From: Fulvitalea axinellae
GTDB lineage: Bacteria > Bacteroidota > Bacteroidia > Cytophagales > Cyclobacteriaceae
NCBI RefSeq assembly: GCF_036492835.1
Contig: NZ_AP025314.1
Location: 2,398,010 to 2,462,009, forward strand
Direction: 5' to 3'
Length of the DNA: 64,000 nucleotides
Shown: positions 8,537 to 16,693 of the stretch, in pieces
Position numbering within the stretch: position 1 is the stretch's first letter
How the letters are laid out: each line of letters begins with the position of its first letter
Translations under genes and position numbers: made by a program
The notes under the pieces: model-generated
The model's database searches: none
Told to the model about the DNA's origin: nothing
The model's input: only the letters and a program-made list of their open reading frames with translations

Positions 8537-9028
8537 TTAATAAATTCTTACATCCGTGAAGTTCCCGTCAGTGATAGTGACTGTGGAGGTGTTTTCGGAA
8601 TGTTTGGCTTTCAAGGAAAATTTGCCACTGATTTTCTTGTTTCCATATGCGGTAACAGTTATGCTAAAATCACCTATTTTTCCAATTCCGTTTATGCCGT
8701 TTGTGGCCAAATAAACGTCGTTGCCAGCTGCGTAGCCTGCCGAAAGCACGTTTCCTTTATGATTCATGTCAAAGGTGGCGGGCAGGTCTTTTTCTTTTAC
8801 TTCCGGAATTCTAAAGGTTACTATTTCTCTTTTGTCGTTTCCAAAGGTGAGTAGAATACTTTCTCCTGATATTACGTATGAATTTGCTTTTGTGAATTTT
8901 TTTGAGGTACCATTCAATTTAAATTCAACCGTTCCTCTCTGTGTTATCTCATCGACACTGTCTTTGCTACTGCAGGCAAATAGTGAAACGAAGAGCATCA
9001 CCACGAATAATCCTCTTAATTTGTTCAT
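8537..9028 (-). CDS. Small lipoprotein of unknown function
   Basis: A protein of 163 residues. A type II signal peptide ends at the lipobox LFAC|SS (Cys19), so it should be lipid-anchored. The mature part is rich in beta strand and ends ISGKFSLKA ... VTITDGNFTDVRIY, a layout seen in small Bacteroidota lipoproteins of immunoglobulin-like or DUF6252-like type. No catalytic motif is visible. It sits between two cargo-like genes on the same strand with about 180 bases on either side, so it may be transcribed separately. A partner or immunity role for the neighbouring proteins is possible but unsupported. Confidence 0.7.
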   Translation of the reverse strand: MNKLRGLFVVMLFVSLFACSSKDSVDEITQRGTVEFKLNGTSKKFTKANSYVISGESILLTFGNDKREIVTFRIPEVKEKDLPATFDMNHKGNVLSAGYAAGNDVYLATNGINGIGKIGDFSITVTAYGNKKISGKFSLKAKHSENTSTVTITDGNFTDVRIY

Positions 9029-9207
9029 AATGATTTGAATAAATGACTTTTAATTATCCACGACTTATGTGGACCTTTTCTACAAAGCAAGCCAGTCTAA
9101 CTGGCTACGACAAGGGTTGAGGGAAGGAGAGGGAGTGGGGTAAAACGTGTTTGATATATGAAAAATTCTCTGTGTATAAAATCAAAATTGCTGGGTAGCA
9201 TATAGGC

Positions 9208-10518
9208 TTATATTACTATTTCCTCAAAAGAACCTATGGCCCACATCATAAAGCCTCGGTAAGAGTAAATATCTAAGGAATCACCAAACAGTTCCTCCCC
9301 AATGGGACGAAGGTCTCTGGCCATCGTAAGAATATCGTCTTGATGAAGATTATCGACATTCACTTCAGGGTTTCGTTCCTTGAACTTCCTGTAGATTTGG
9401 CGTCCCTCATTGATCAATTTTGGGATCAGATCCCTATTGAGCCTGTGTAATTCGAAGCGTGGAGTGCTGCTAAATAGTCCAGGGCCGTGACTGATCAAAA
9501 ATCTATCATCAAGTAATGAAGGGTTGAAAAGATAGAGAAAATCATACACGTCTTCGGATGAGAAATCGGAAACGGATTGCCGGAGCTTTTCCTTCTTCGT
9601 AATGCTTCTATAAGCAAGGTGAATAGAGGCCTCCGCATGGGCTTCGCCTAGGTTTTTCTCCTTGAGAGACGTAAGTTCTCTTTTTAGCATGTTTCTCGCG
9701 TTATCGAACAAGACTTCGGTGCTGTCAGGCATCCCTCTGTGTCTACTGAGTTCGATTTTGTGCAGAAATGACTCTTCAGCGGTTGAGATTAGGCGGTTCA
9801 TCACCCAAAAAGGATCGTAAACCATACCGATTTTTGCTTTTACCGCATCAGAGTCTTTCCTGACTTGCTGATGTTCTTTTTCGATTATTAAGAGGTAACG
9901 GTCGTAAAGCGGATTGTCAGGTTCTGGAACTTTGAAAAATGTATGGAAAATTTCCTCGTCCGATTTTTTTAATTTCGAGGCTTTACGTTTTTGAGGTTTT
10001 ACTTTTTTTTGTTTGCCTTTTGGAGCCGGGTTATGGTATTCGGGGACATCAGTGTCTTCGATAAGTTCCCAATCCGCATCTAGCTCGAATCCCTCGCTAC
10101 TTTTATGCCCTGCGCTAGGCAAAAGGGGAAAGGGCAGGCTTGAAGGCTCGGTAGGCAAAGCCTCTTTTAGTGTATGTAATTCTAAAGGCGTTTTGGGCTT
10201 CGAAGGAAACGTTTCGGTTTCTTTGTCTTTCCTACGGGCCGAATGGCTAGGAGGGGGTGTGGGTAGTCTCTCCAAACGTGGCGGATCGGGAGTCTGGGAA
10301 GGGGATTTGGTTTTGGGAAGGGAAGAAGTCAGCGATTCGGCAACAGATAGGGGATGATGAAGTGTGAGGTGGGTGATTGGTGTACTTGGAACCAACTTAT
10401 TGCCTTGTTTGAATACTTGCATTGAGTATTCGAAATCCTCAGGAGGTTCATGGCTTTTCCCCTGTGTTCCTTCGGATTCTTTCTTGGTTTTGCCTTTTCT
10501 TTTCCAATTGGAAAACAT
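9208..10518 (-). CDS. Putative cargo protein with basic leader and proline-rich linker, unknown C-terminal domain
   Basis: A protein of 436 residues without signal peptide or transmembrane segment. It starts MFSNWKRKGKTKKESEG, the same style of leader as the proteins at 6923 and 12137. Residues ~20-140 are low-complexity and rich in Pro, Ser, Thr and Lys (for example PPRLERLPTPPPSHSARR). A lysine-rich block (KGKQKKVKPQKRKASKLKK, about 165-185) precedes a mainly helical C-terminal domain of about 250 residues that I do not recognise. A disordered leader and linker before a compact domain is typical of injected or secreted effectors. The final residues are hydrophobic (YRGFMMWAIGSFEEIVI). Family unknown; no active-site motif can be named. 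Confidence 0.5.
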   Translation of the reverse strand: MFSNWKRKGKTKKESEGTQGKSHEPPEDFEYSMQVFKQGNKLVPSTPITHLTLHHPLSVAESLTSSLPKTKSPSQTPDPPRLERLPTPPPSHSARRKDKETETFPSKPKTPLELHTLKEALPTEPSSLPFPLLPSAGHKSSEGFELDADWELIEDTDVPEYHNPAPKGKQKKVKPQKRKASKLKKSDEEIFHTFFKVPEPDNPLYDRYLLIIEKEHQQVRKDSDAVKAKIGMVYDPFWVMNRLISTAEESFLHKIELSRHRGMPDSTEVLFDNARNMLKRELTSLKEKNLGEAHAEASIHLAYRSITKKEKLRQSVSDFSSEDVYDFLYLFNPSLLDDRFLISHGPGLFSSTPRFELHRLNRDLIPKLINEGRQIYRKFKERNPEVNVDNLHQDDILTMARDLRPIGEELFGDSLDIYSYRGFMMWAIGSFEEIVI

Positions 10519-10644
10519 ACTACCTGTGCGCTAAATTAGGGACACGGTTTATGGATTGTTCTTGTCGTTTTTGAAGAACTCTATTTTTAAGCGTTTGATT
10601 TCGTTGTTGATGATTTTTATGGCTTTGAGGTCGAAAATGTTTTT

Positions 10645-10675
10645 GGAAAAAACAACCCCGCATAAATGGGGGTTG
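10645..10675 (-). terminator. Intrinsic terminator of the fimbrillin-like lipoprotein gene
   Basis: On the minus strand, stem CAACCCC / GGGGTTG with a 9-base loop is followed by TTTTTT. It starts 13 bases past the stop at 10688. Confidence 0.8.
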
Positions 10676-10687
10676 CTTTCACTATTG

Positions 10688-11668
10688 TCAGAATGTTACG
10701 GTTTTTCCGTTTTCGTAAGGAGTATCCTCGATTTTAATACTCAAAGAGGTTTGTCCGATGGGAAAGCAGTCGCCTTTTAGTGTGGTCACTTTGCCTACTT
10801 CTACCGGAACGTGCTGGATAACCTTTCTTGTAAGTAGCTCTCCCCGTTCGTTTTTCGCCAAAATTTCCACTTCTACATCATCATCAGCGAGGTTGTAGAA
10901 TTCCCATTCAAATCCTTTCTGGGGCATATCGGGGTTTTTGTCTTTGAAGATGTCATAAAAGTGCTTTCGCTTCGACCCTGTTTTACCCGAAGTGATATGA
11001 CTTACCACATTTGTGTTTACATTGACCTCCACATAGCTCCAGTTCTCAGGCAAATCGGTTGTGCTGGAAATCTTCACCAACCCAACTTTTCGTGTCGAGA
11101 CAATATCGATTTCAGTGGCACTTCCATCGATTGTAAACTCTTTTTGCCCGGCAAACACATCCGAGTTCCAGCAAGTTTCTCCGCTAGGGACAACCGTGGA
11201 CCCCATAAAAACAGGGAAGTTACACTTAAGGATCATCCAGGCGTAAGACCTGTAACTGTCCTCCACCACTTTGCCTGACCAAGGGTTGGTTCTCAGTTTA
11301 TGGTTCAGGCTGTTTACCATGTAATCACCGTTTTCCAACATAAGGCTGAATGGCTCGTCAATATTTGCCGGATGATCGCTTTTGTGACGGTATGCGATCA
11401 GTTCTTGAAAGAAAGTATATTTCCCTTCTTCAATCTTTTTGTAAACTATAAGTCGCTTTCCCCCCAATTTAGGGCTTTGGTCTTGAGTGGCCGCTCTCAT
11501 CATCGGGCCAGTGCTAATGTCTATTTGGCTTTTGATTTGATTGTTAAAAGTAACTAGGTGTTTTTTGGAGTTTTCGGCGCTGTTTATGTCTTCCTCGACA
11601 GATTCGTTTTTAGCGCAAGCAACTAGTGTAAGGCCGATAAGGCCAAATTTCAAAATGGATCTTTTCAT
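10688..11668 (-). CDS. Fimbrillin/Mfa2-like lipoprotein
   Basis: A protein of 326 residues. The signal peptide MKRSILKFGLIGLTLVAC ends in lipobox LVAC|AK. Two beta-rich domains follow. The end of the second (EVEILAKNERGELLTRKVI, then VPVEVGKVTTLKGDCF) matches the pattern in FimB/Mfa2-type and fimbrillin-like proteins, where a VPVxxxxxTxLxG strand precedes the final strand. Such proteins anchor or build surface fimbriae, or act as surface lipoproteins. No fimbrial operon partners are visible, so the role is open. A clear terminator follows. It lies between two cargo-like genes, on the opposite strand from the one at 12137. Confidence 0.55.
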   Translation of the reverse strand: MKRSILKFGLIGLTLVACAKNESVEEDINSAENSKKHLVTFNNQIKSQIDISTGPMMRAATQDQSPKLGGKRLIVYKKIEEGKYTFFQELIAYRHKSDHPANIDEPFSLMLENGDYMVNSLNHKLRTNPWSGKVVEDSYRSYAWMILKCNFPVFMGSTVVPSGETCWNSDVFAGQKEFTIDGSATEIDIVSTRKVGLVKISSTTDLPENWSYVEVNVNTNVVSHITSGKTGSKRKHFYDIFKDKNPDMPQKGFEWEFYNLADDDVEVEILAKNERGELLTRKVIQHVPVEVGKVTTLKGDCFPIGQTSLSIKIEDTPYENGKTVTF

Positions 11669-12136
11669 AGTTACGTATTGTGAAAATTATAGCACGTGTG
11701 TCATTAGTTTTGAATTTTGATTTTCTGCTTATCGTAAAATAGAAAGGTCATCATATGTTAAGAGTAATTGTCACGAAGTAACTGGGGAGTTCTGCCCATA
11801 ACAAGCATTGAGTGCTTTTGAGGGGCTGTTAGTCAATCGTTTTATACTTTGGGGATATATTTTGTATTGAATAGAGTGGTCGCCTGTCTATGTATTTCTC
11901 GGTTGCTGTTTTTGAAATGGGAGAAGTTTAATGGGATGATTGTGGTCTGGAAGCCCTTGTCAGGTCCTCAAGGCTTATTTTTTCTTCTTTTGCTTTTGAT
12001 AAAACCATTAGTCGGCCTCGAATTTGTCACGGAAAAGGAGGCTACAGTAGATGAGGTGATTTTAGGCTTTACTGGAATGGAAGGCCTGCATGTGGGCGAT
12101 TGAATCTATTAGTGATCTCAGACACGTAAAACCGGT
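11669..12136. other. Intergenic region between divergent genes, no gene seen
   Basis: 468 bases between the start of the minus-strand lipoprotein gene and the plus-strand gene at 12137. Short open frames here have no recognisable product or good start context. It must hold both divergent promoters, but no exact TTG-N19-TAnnTTTG match was found. Confidence 0.5.
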
Positions 12137-14713
12137 ATGTTTTACCAAAGAAAAAGACGGGCGGACAATAATAAGAGTGCGGCGAGTGAAAGGGAAGGCA
12201 AATCCGATTCCATCCAGGCTATGTTTAGTTCAAAAGATCGGGAGGATCTCAGCATCGCTTATACGGGGCATAAGCTTACGATGCAGACCAGTTTTATGAG
12301 TACGCTGACGGTGAAAGGCAAGGAATACCGGATTATAGAGAATGGCAAAGGGGAGATTACGGGAGAAAAATCGGTTTTTTTGATTGCGGATGATATGAGC
12401 TTGGCGGTTCTGAATGTTTCTGGAAAGTTTCGTCCAAAGTTTTTCTTTGCGCACCCGGAAGTTATCCTTAGGACAAATACGAGACTAGAGGCGCAAAAAG
12501 CCAGGGTTTATCTAAAAGAGACCGGCAACCAATTGTTGCTTGGAGAGCAAAGTTTATGTGAAGTCGAAGTGATGCCTGATGAGGAAGGGGCAGTTGATGA
12601 AGTGAGTAAGCGTCAAATGCGGTTTCCGAACATGCCTTTGCGTGGCGGGAGTTCTAACCCTACGCGTTACATGTTTGGGTATACGGACCTGATTGAGCAC
12701 CCGACAGACTTTGGAGTAAGGTTCGCCCCTCCGTTTGGAATTTTAGCGCCTGTGGATTCGCCGATTTCTTCTGATTTGAAAGGAATAGAAGGGGATGTGG
12801 TTGGCGTGAGAGGGCTTGTAGATGTTTTATTGGACCCAGAAGCGGAAAGCCTGAATGACGCTAGCCTGCGTGAACGTTTACTGAATGATATAGATCGAGA
12901 CCAACGAACCCTTGATGATAATCAATATAAAAAATATTATACTACAGAAAGGGAGCGAATGCGGGGCATGGAACGTCGCTTGGGAGTTAACCAATTTGCG
13001 CAACCAAGATTGGGCGATTCGGTGGCCACTTTTATGCGAAGTAACGCCGATGAGGATATGGGCATGTTCGAGCAAGGAAATTATCATGGTGGAGTTGTGG
13101 CCGAAAGCTTGGATGGTCGTGATTACGTAACGCTGGAAATGCGGAGGAGAATGGATTTGGAAAATGAGCAAAGAAGGCACTATTTCCATAAAGCGGGGAT
13201 TGATGTCTCATCCATGTCTGATTTTCATATTCTGCATCATGGCGCTCCGTTAATGGCCGAAACGGAGAGAGGTATGGAGGTCTACCAAGAGTATATAGAG
13301 GCGAAGAAATATAACGTGTTGCCTCACCAGACAGCGTTTTATCGCATGTACGGAAGGTCCGAAGAGCAAAGTTATCATGCCCTGCAAAAAGGGCCGTATT
13401 TTGGAGTTCCAGCACCCTTAACGGTGGTTTTCTCTGCAACCGATATTCCGGGCACGCATTCATTACAAGACTCTGCACGGGAGGAATCGTTATCTCCTTC
13501 GCCTACAGGTAGTTTGTTGGAACTTCCTCCTTTGCCGGTACCTTCTCCTTCGGAAATTCCGTCCGATGACGAAGATCCATTTTGGTCTGATCCTTTTACA
13601 CGGCCAAAATTGAGCTCAACGTCCGTAGGGGCCTCCATCCGAATAAGTGTTCTGGAAGCGACATTGAATTTGGAAGTGGATACATACGAGGGAAAAGTTA
13701 CTATAAAGTCCTTTCGGGACTTATTTGTAGGTGATGTCGGGGCGGAGGCGTATAAAGACAAAGGTTTGGACGGAATAAAATATCACCTAAACCACTATCA
13801 AAGCTTAGACAAAATTGCCCCAAGTAGGGCTACAGGGGCAATGCTTCAGGAGCGGTTAAGTCTGCTGATGAGTTTGCAAAAATCGATATTCGCATGGTAT
13901 GGAAGTTTTGATGGGATGAAAAAGAATAAGGAGCTGTTGGCCAAGGGTGATAAGCGCAGGTATTACGCTTTGCTTTCTCCCGTTTTGCGCTTTCTGGATT
14001 TTGTCTCGGATGAAATGGATGCCATTATCGAAGCTATGCGACATAGAAGCGTAGGCTTGCCTGTGTTTGACTCGGAAGCTGATGTTGAGATTCAGGAATT
14101 GTGGCGTGCTTTGGGGAATGGAGGCAAATTCATGAATAAACTCACGCCGCCTCAGCGTCGCAGATTGCAAACCTATTTTGCGCAACTTATCTGGGCACCT
14201 CATGGGCGGAAGCTATTGAAACAGACTTTGGTACAACCTGCGGGCAACCATAAAGTGAGTCTTGTGGATCCAAAGAAGAAGGCTTATAGTGCAGACTTTG
14301 TGACCACTCCAAATAGCGCAAAAGGGCGCCCGAAAGCCAGCCGTGTACCGGGTGAAGTTCGCCCAGGAGCCGGCACTGAGTCGAAAGTCGTGTTTCCGGA
14401 CAGTATGTCGCTTTCGGAGGTTATGGTATTGGGCGAAGGTGGTGGAGTGTCGGTATTGCACCCTGGTTTTATCCGGTTCGCTTATGCTTTGGAGCAAGCT
14501 AGGCGTGCGCAACGTGGCTTATTTGGAGACGATGACGCAAGTAAGATGGATATGATCGATCAGCAAGAGAATCTAATCCGAATGGAGAATGGTTTGCCTT
14601 TGCGTGTAGGGACTCAAACAACGACTTGGCACGACATCTTGATGCCTCCATTGAAAACGGCTACAGGAGGTAGGCCGGAATTAGAAGATTGGCAAATTGT
14701 CAGCCTTTGGTAG
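12137..14713 (+). CDS. Large putative effector with basic leader and degenerate M91-like metallopeptidase C-terminus
   Basis: A protein of 858 residues without signal peptide. It begins MFYQRKRRADNNKSAAS, a leader like those of the proteins at 6923 and 9208. Residues ~440-480 form a Ser/Pro-rich linker. The C-terminal part has HPGFIRFAYALEQARRAQRG (about 775-795) followed by ENLIRMENGLPLR (811-823). This spacing and the ENxIRxExGLPxR block are what I recall from NleD/M91-type zinc-peptidase toxins, where the first segment reads LAHELIHAxRxxxG. Here HExxH is replaced by YALEQ (783-787), so catalysis is probably lost. The N-terminal ~450 residues are unrecognised. The weak ribosome-binding context leaves the exact start less certain, but this Met gives the shared leader. 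Confidence 0.5.
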   Translation: MFYQRKRRADNNKSAASEREGKSDSIQAMFSSKDREDLSIAYTGHKLTMQTSFMSTLTVKGKEYRIIENGKGEITGEKSVFLIADDMSLAVLNVSGKFRPKFFFAHPEVILRTNTRLEAQKARVYLKETGNQLLLGEQSLCEVEVMPDEEGAVDEVSKRQMRFPNMPLRGGSSNPTRYMFGYTDLIEHPTDFGVRFAPPFGILAPVDSPISSDLKGIEGDVVGVRGLVDVLLDPEAESLNDASLRERLLNDIDRDQRTLDDNQYKKYYTTERERMRGMERRLGVNQFAQPRLGDSVATFMRSNADEDMGMFEQGNYHGGVVAESLDGRDYVTLEMRRRMDLENEQRRHYFHKAGIDVSSMSDFHILHHGAPLMAETERGMEVYQEYIEAKKYNVLPHQTAFYRMYGRSEEQSYHALQKGPYFGVPAPLTVVFSATDIPGTHSLQDSAREESLSPSPTGSLLELPPLPVPSPSEIPSDDEDPFWSDPFTRPKLSSTSVGASIRISVLEATLNLEVDTYEGKVTIKSFRDLFVGDVGAEAYKDKGLDGIKYHLNHYQSLDKIAPSRATGAMLQERLSLLMSLQKSIFAWYGSFDGMKKNKELLAKGDKRRYYALLSPVLRFLDFVSDEMDAIIEAMRHRSVGLPVFDSEADVEIQELWRALGNGGKFMNKLTPPQRRRLQTYFAQLIWAPHGRKLLKQTLVQPAGNHKVSLVDPKKKAYSADFVTTPNSAKGRPKASRVPGEVRPGAGTESKVVFPDSMSLSEVMVLGEGGGVSVLHPGFIRFAYALEQARRAQRGLFGDDDASKMDMIDQQENLIRMENGLPLRVGTQTTTWHDILMPPLKTATGGRPELEDWQIVSLW

Positions 14714-14742
14714 AAGAGAGATGACTCGGAATAGCATTCTAT

Positions 14743-14784
14743 CCAAAAAAAAGAGCCCGCATGGCGGAAGGGGTGCCATGCGGG
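14743..14784 (-). terminator. Intrinsic terminator of the GH18 gene
   Basis: Stem CCCGCATGGC / GCCATGCGGG with a 9-base loop. Read on the minus strand it is followed by CTCTTTTTTTT, 40 bases after the stop at 14825. It may also limit read-through from the converging gene that ends at 14713. Confidence 0.85.
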
Positions 14785-14824
14785 TGAAAGCGGTCAGCTT
14801 ACTGACTGTTTGAATGAGGGATTG

Positions 14825-16555
14825 TTACTCTAAACCGTAAGCTTGACGCGCTAATTGTCGAATGAGGGAACGTTTGTCTTTGATGTCGAGGTCGGCATCC
14901 AAGGCCCAGCACATCATACCTCCGTAACCGTTATTGATAGCCCATTGGGTTTTGGCTCTTACGGTTTGTACACCGTTATATTGCCAGCCTTCGTGAACGT
15001 CTTTCATTTCGTCAGGTTGCCACAGGCTCTGGATCACGCTGTATTTCTCAGTCCGTTTAGAAGCGGGCAGAAGGTTCACGCGAGCATACGCTGGCCACCC
15101 GTACATCAGTTTTTCCTTTTTCACGCCACGGTCCGAATAGTACTTCATCCAATCGTTGGTGATGTCGTAGCTGGCGTGGTCATTTTGCAATACCAAATCG
15201 TAGGTCATGAAATTGATGCATTCCAGTGACGGCTGAAGTCTTAAGGTCAAGTCAACAAAGTTTCCGAAGACTCTATTGCCTTTTGGAGCGATAGCGGCGC
15301 CTTGCTTGTAGCCATGCGGTTCAAGAATTTCTTGCAGTTTGTGAACGGTGCTTAACCAAATAGCCTCGTCATTTCCTTTTTTAGGGAATTCCCAGTCACA
15401 GTCGATACCCGCCAAGTCGTACTTTCTGCAGATTTCCAGACAGTCATTCGCAAAGCGTGTCCTCTTTTCATCTGTATTAAGGCGATTCCTGAAAATCTCG
15501 TGGCTATTAGCGCCGGCGATGCAGAGCCAGATTCTGGTTTTATTGTTGCCTTTGAGCTCGTTAAGTTTGTTGAGGTAATTTTTTGTGTATTCAGGCAAGA
15601 CAAAGTGTCCGTCACCTTCTGGATAAAGGTCTCGCAGGTAGATAATGTCCGTGGTGTACTTGAAGTGTTCCGGTTTTACCAAATCCACGGAATTGTATCC
15701 GTTAACGTAAAGTACGCTTTTGAACGCATCATTTTTCGGAAGAGTCACAAAAGGAGCGCCCTTTTCATGGCGAATCGAGTAATTGCCCAAAAGCATCCCG
15801 TCGTTGTATGAAGTGCTTTTTCCTTTTACTTTGTCACCTTCCGTTGTGTCAAAATCAAGAGCGGTAACCAAGTGTCTGTCATAGTAGATGTCCCGGCTAC
15901 TGAATTCCGCACCCCAAGTCAGACCGATAAGGTCATGCTTGATAGCCCTTTCCTTTATGTAAACACCGTCCAAGCTAATGCTGGATTCGATGCCGAAAGT
16001 GGTGCCGGCCTCCGGAATAATGGCGTGAGGAGTATTATGCCCGCCTTTTTTGCCCATCCATAATCTCTGGCCATTTAGATAAAGAGCATACTTGTCTTGC
16101 CCGTCAATGTGGTTTCCGTTCACAACTACCGTGAAATGATACCACTGGTTCGGAGCAATCATACCTCCGCCAGTAGCGTAATAAGTATCATGCCCCTGAC
16201 TGGTGAGTAGGTGTATTGAGCCGTCTCTTTTGGTAGTTAATCCGAATCTGTAGTACGGGCTATGATACCAACCTTTGTAGAACAGGCACGCTTCGGTATT
16301 ATCCTGATCAATTCTTGCCCAAAACGAAATGGTTGCGCTTTTGCTGTTTTTTAAGGCTGTGTCATCAATTTTTAAAGTGGCGGCCTTATCGAGCTTCACA
16401 TACGGGTTTATCGATTCGGGCTGTAGGCTACTGGCCGAATTTAAAGCAACAGCCTCGTTTTTTTCGGCGAAGGCTTCGTCTGTCAAAGATTCCTGCTGGC
16501 ATTGAAATAATGGCATAGCCAATAACGCCATAAGCGAATACTTATAAAAACTCAT
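14825..16555 (-). CDS. GH18 glycosidase lipoprotein with N-terminal LamG domain
   Basis: A protein of 576 residues. Signal peptide with lipobox PLFQC|QQ (Cys19). Residues ~45-235 form a LamG/concanavalin-like domain (ATISFWARI ... YALYLNGQRLWMG). Residues ~270-570 are a GH18 TIM barrel: the catalytic motif is GIDCDWEFP with D385, D387 and acid/base E389 in place; INFMTYDL supplies the strand-6 MxYD segment and GGMMCWALDADLD the strand-8 Trp. GH18 enzymes are chitinases or endo-beta-N-acetylglucosaminidases acting through the substrate N-acetyl group. The DxDWEFP form is nearer to chitinases, but PUL context and a GH85 nearby also fit an ENGase. It is the last gene of the HTCS-SusC-SusD-GH18 locus, about 140 bases after susD. 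Confidence 0.85.
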   Translation of the reverse strand: MSFYKYSLMALLAMPLFQCQQESLTDEAFAEKNEAVALNSASSLQPESINPYVKLDKAATLKIDDTALKNSKSATISFWARIDQDNTEACLFYKGWYHSPYYRFGLTTKRDGSIHLLTSQGHDTYYATGGGMIAPNQWYHFTVVVNGNHIDGQDKYALYLNGQRLWMGKKGGHNTPHAIIPEAGTTFGIESSISLDGVYIKERAIKHDLIGLTWGAEFSSRDIYYDRHLVTALDFDTTEGDKVKGKSTSYNDGMLLGNYSIRHEKGAPFVTLPKNDAFKSVLYVNGYNSVDLVKPEHFKYTTDIIYLRDLYPEGDGHFVLPEYTKNYLNKLNELKGNNKTRIWLCIAGANSHEIFRNRLNTDEKRTRFANDCLEICRKYDLAGIDCDWEFPKKGNDEAIWLSTVHKLQEILEPHGYKQGAAIAPKGNRVFGNFVDLTLRLQPSLECINFMTYDLVLQNDHASYDITNDWMKYYSDRGVKKEKLMYGWPAYARVNLLPASKRTEKYSVIQSLWQPDEMKDVHEGWQYNGVQTVRAKTQWAINNGYGGMMCWALDADLDIKDKRSLIRQLARQAYGLE

Positions 16556-16693
16556 AAATTTTGGATTAAATTGTTTTAAACAATTGTGTGAGAGAAGCCC
16601 CGGCCAATAGAGACCGAGACTTCTGCTGAGATTAGAGTGAACTGATATTCCCTTCAGATTAGGAATGAACCGTTTTTGGACCCGTTAAGGGGG

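Noticed and set aside
11849..12103. An 84-codon frame upstream of the 12137 gene as a small membrane protein
   Set aside because: It has a hydrophobic stretch but no good start signal or recognisable family, and it lies in a promoter region between divergent genes.
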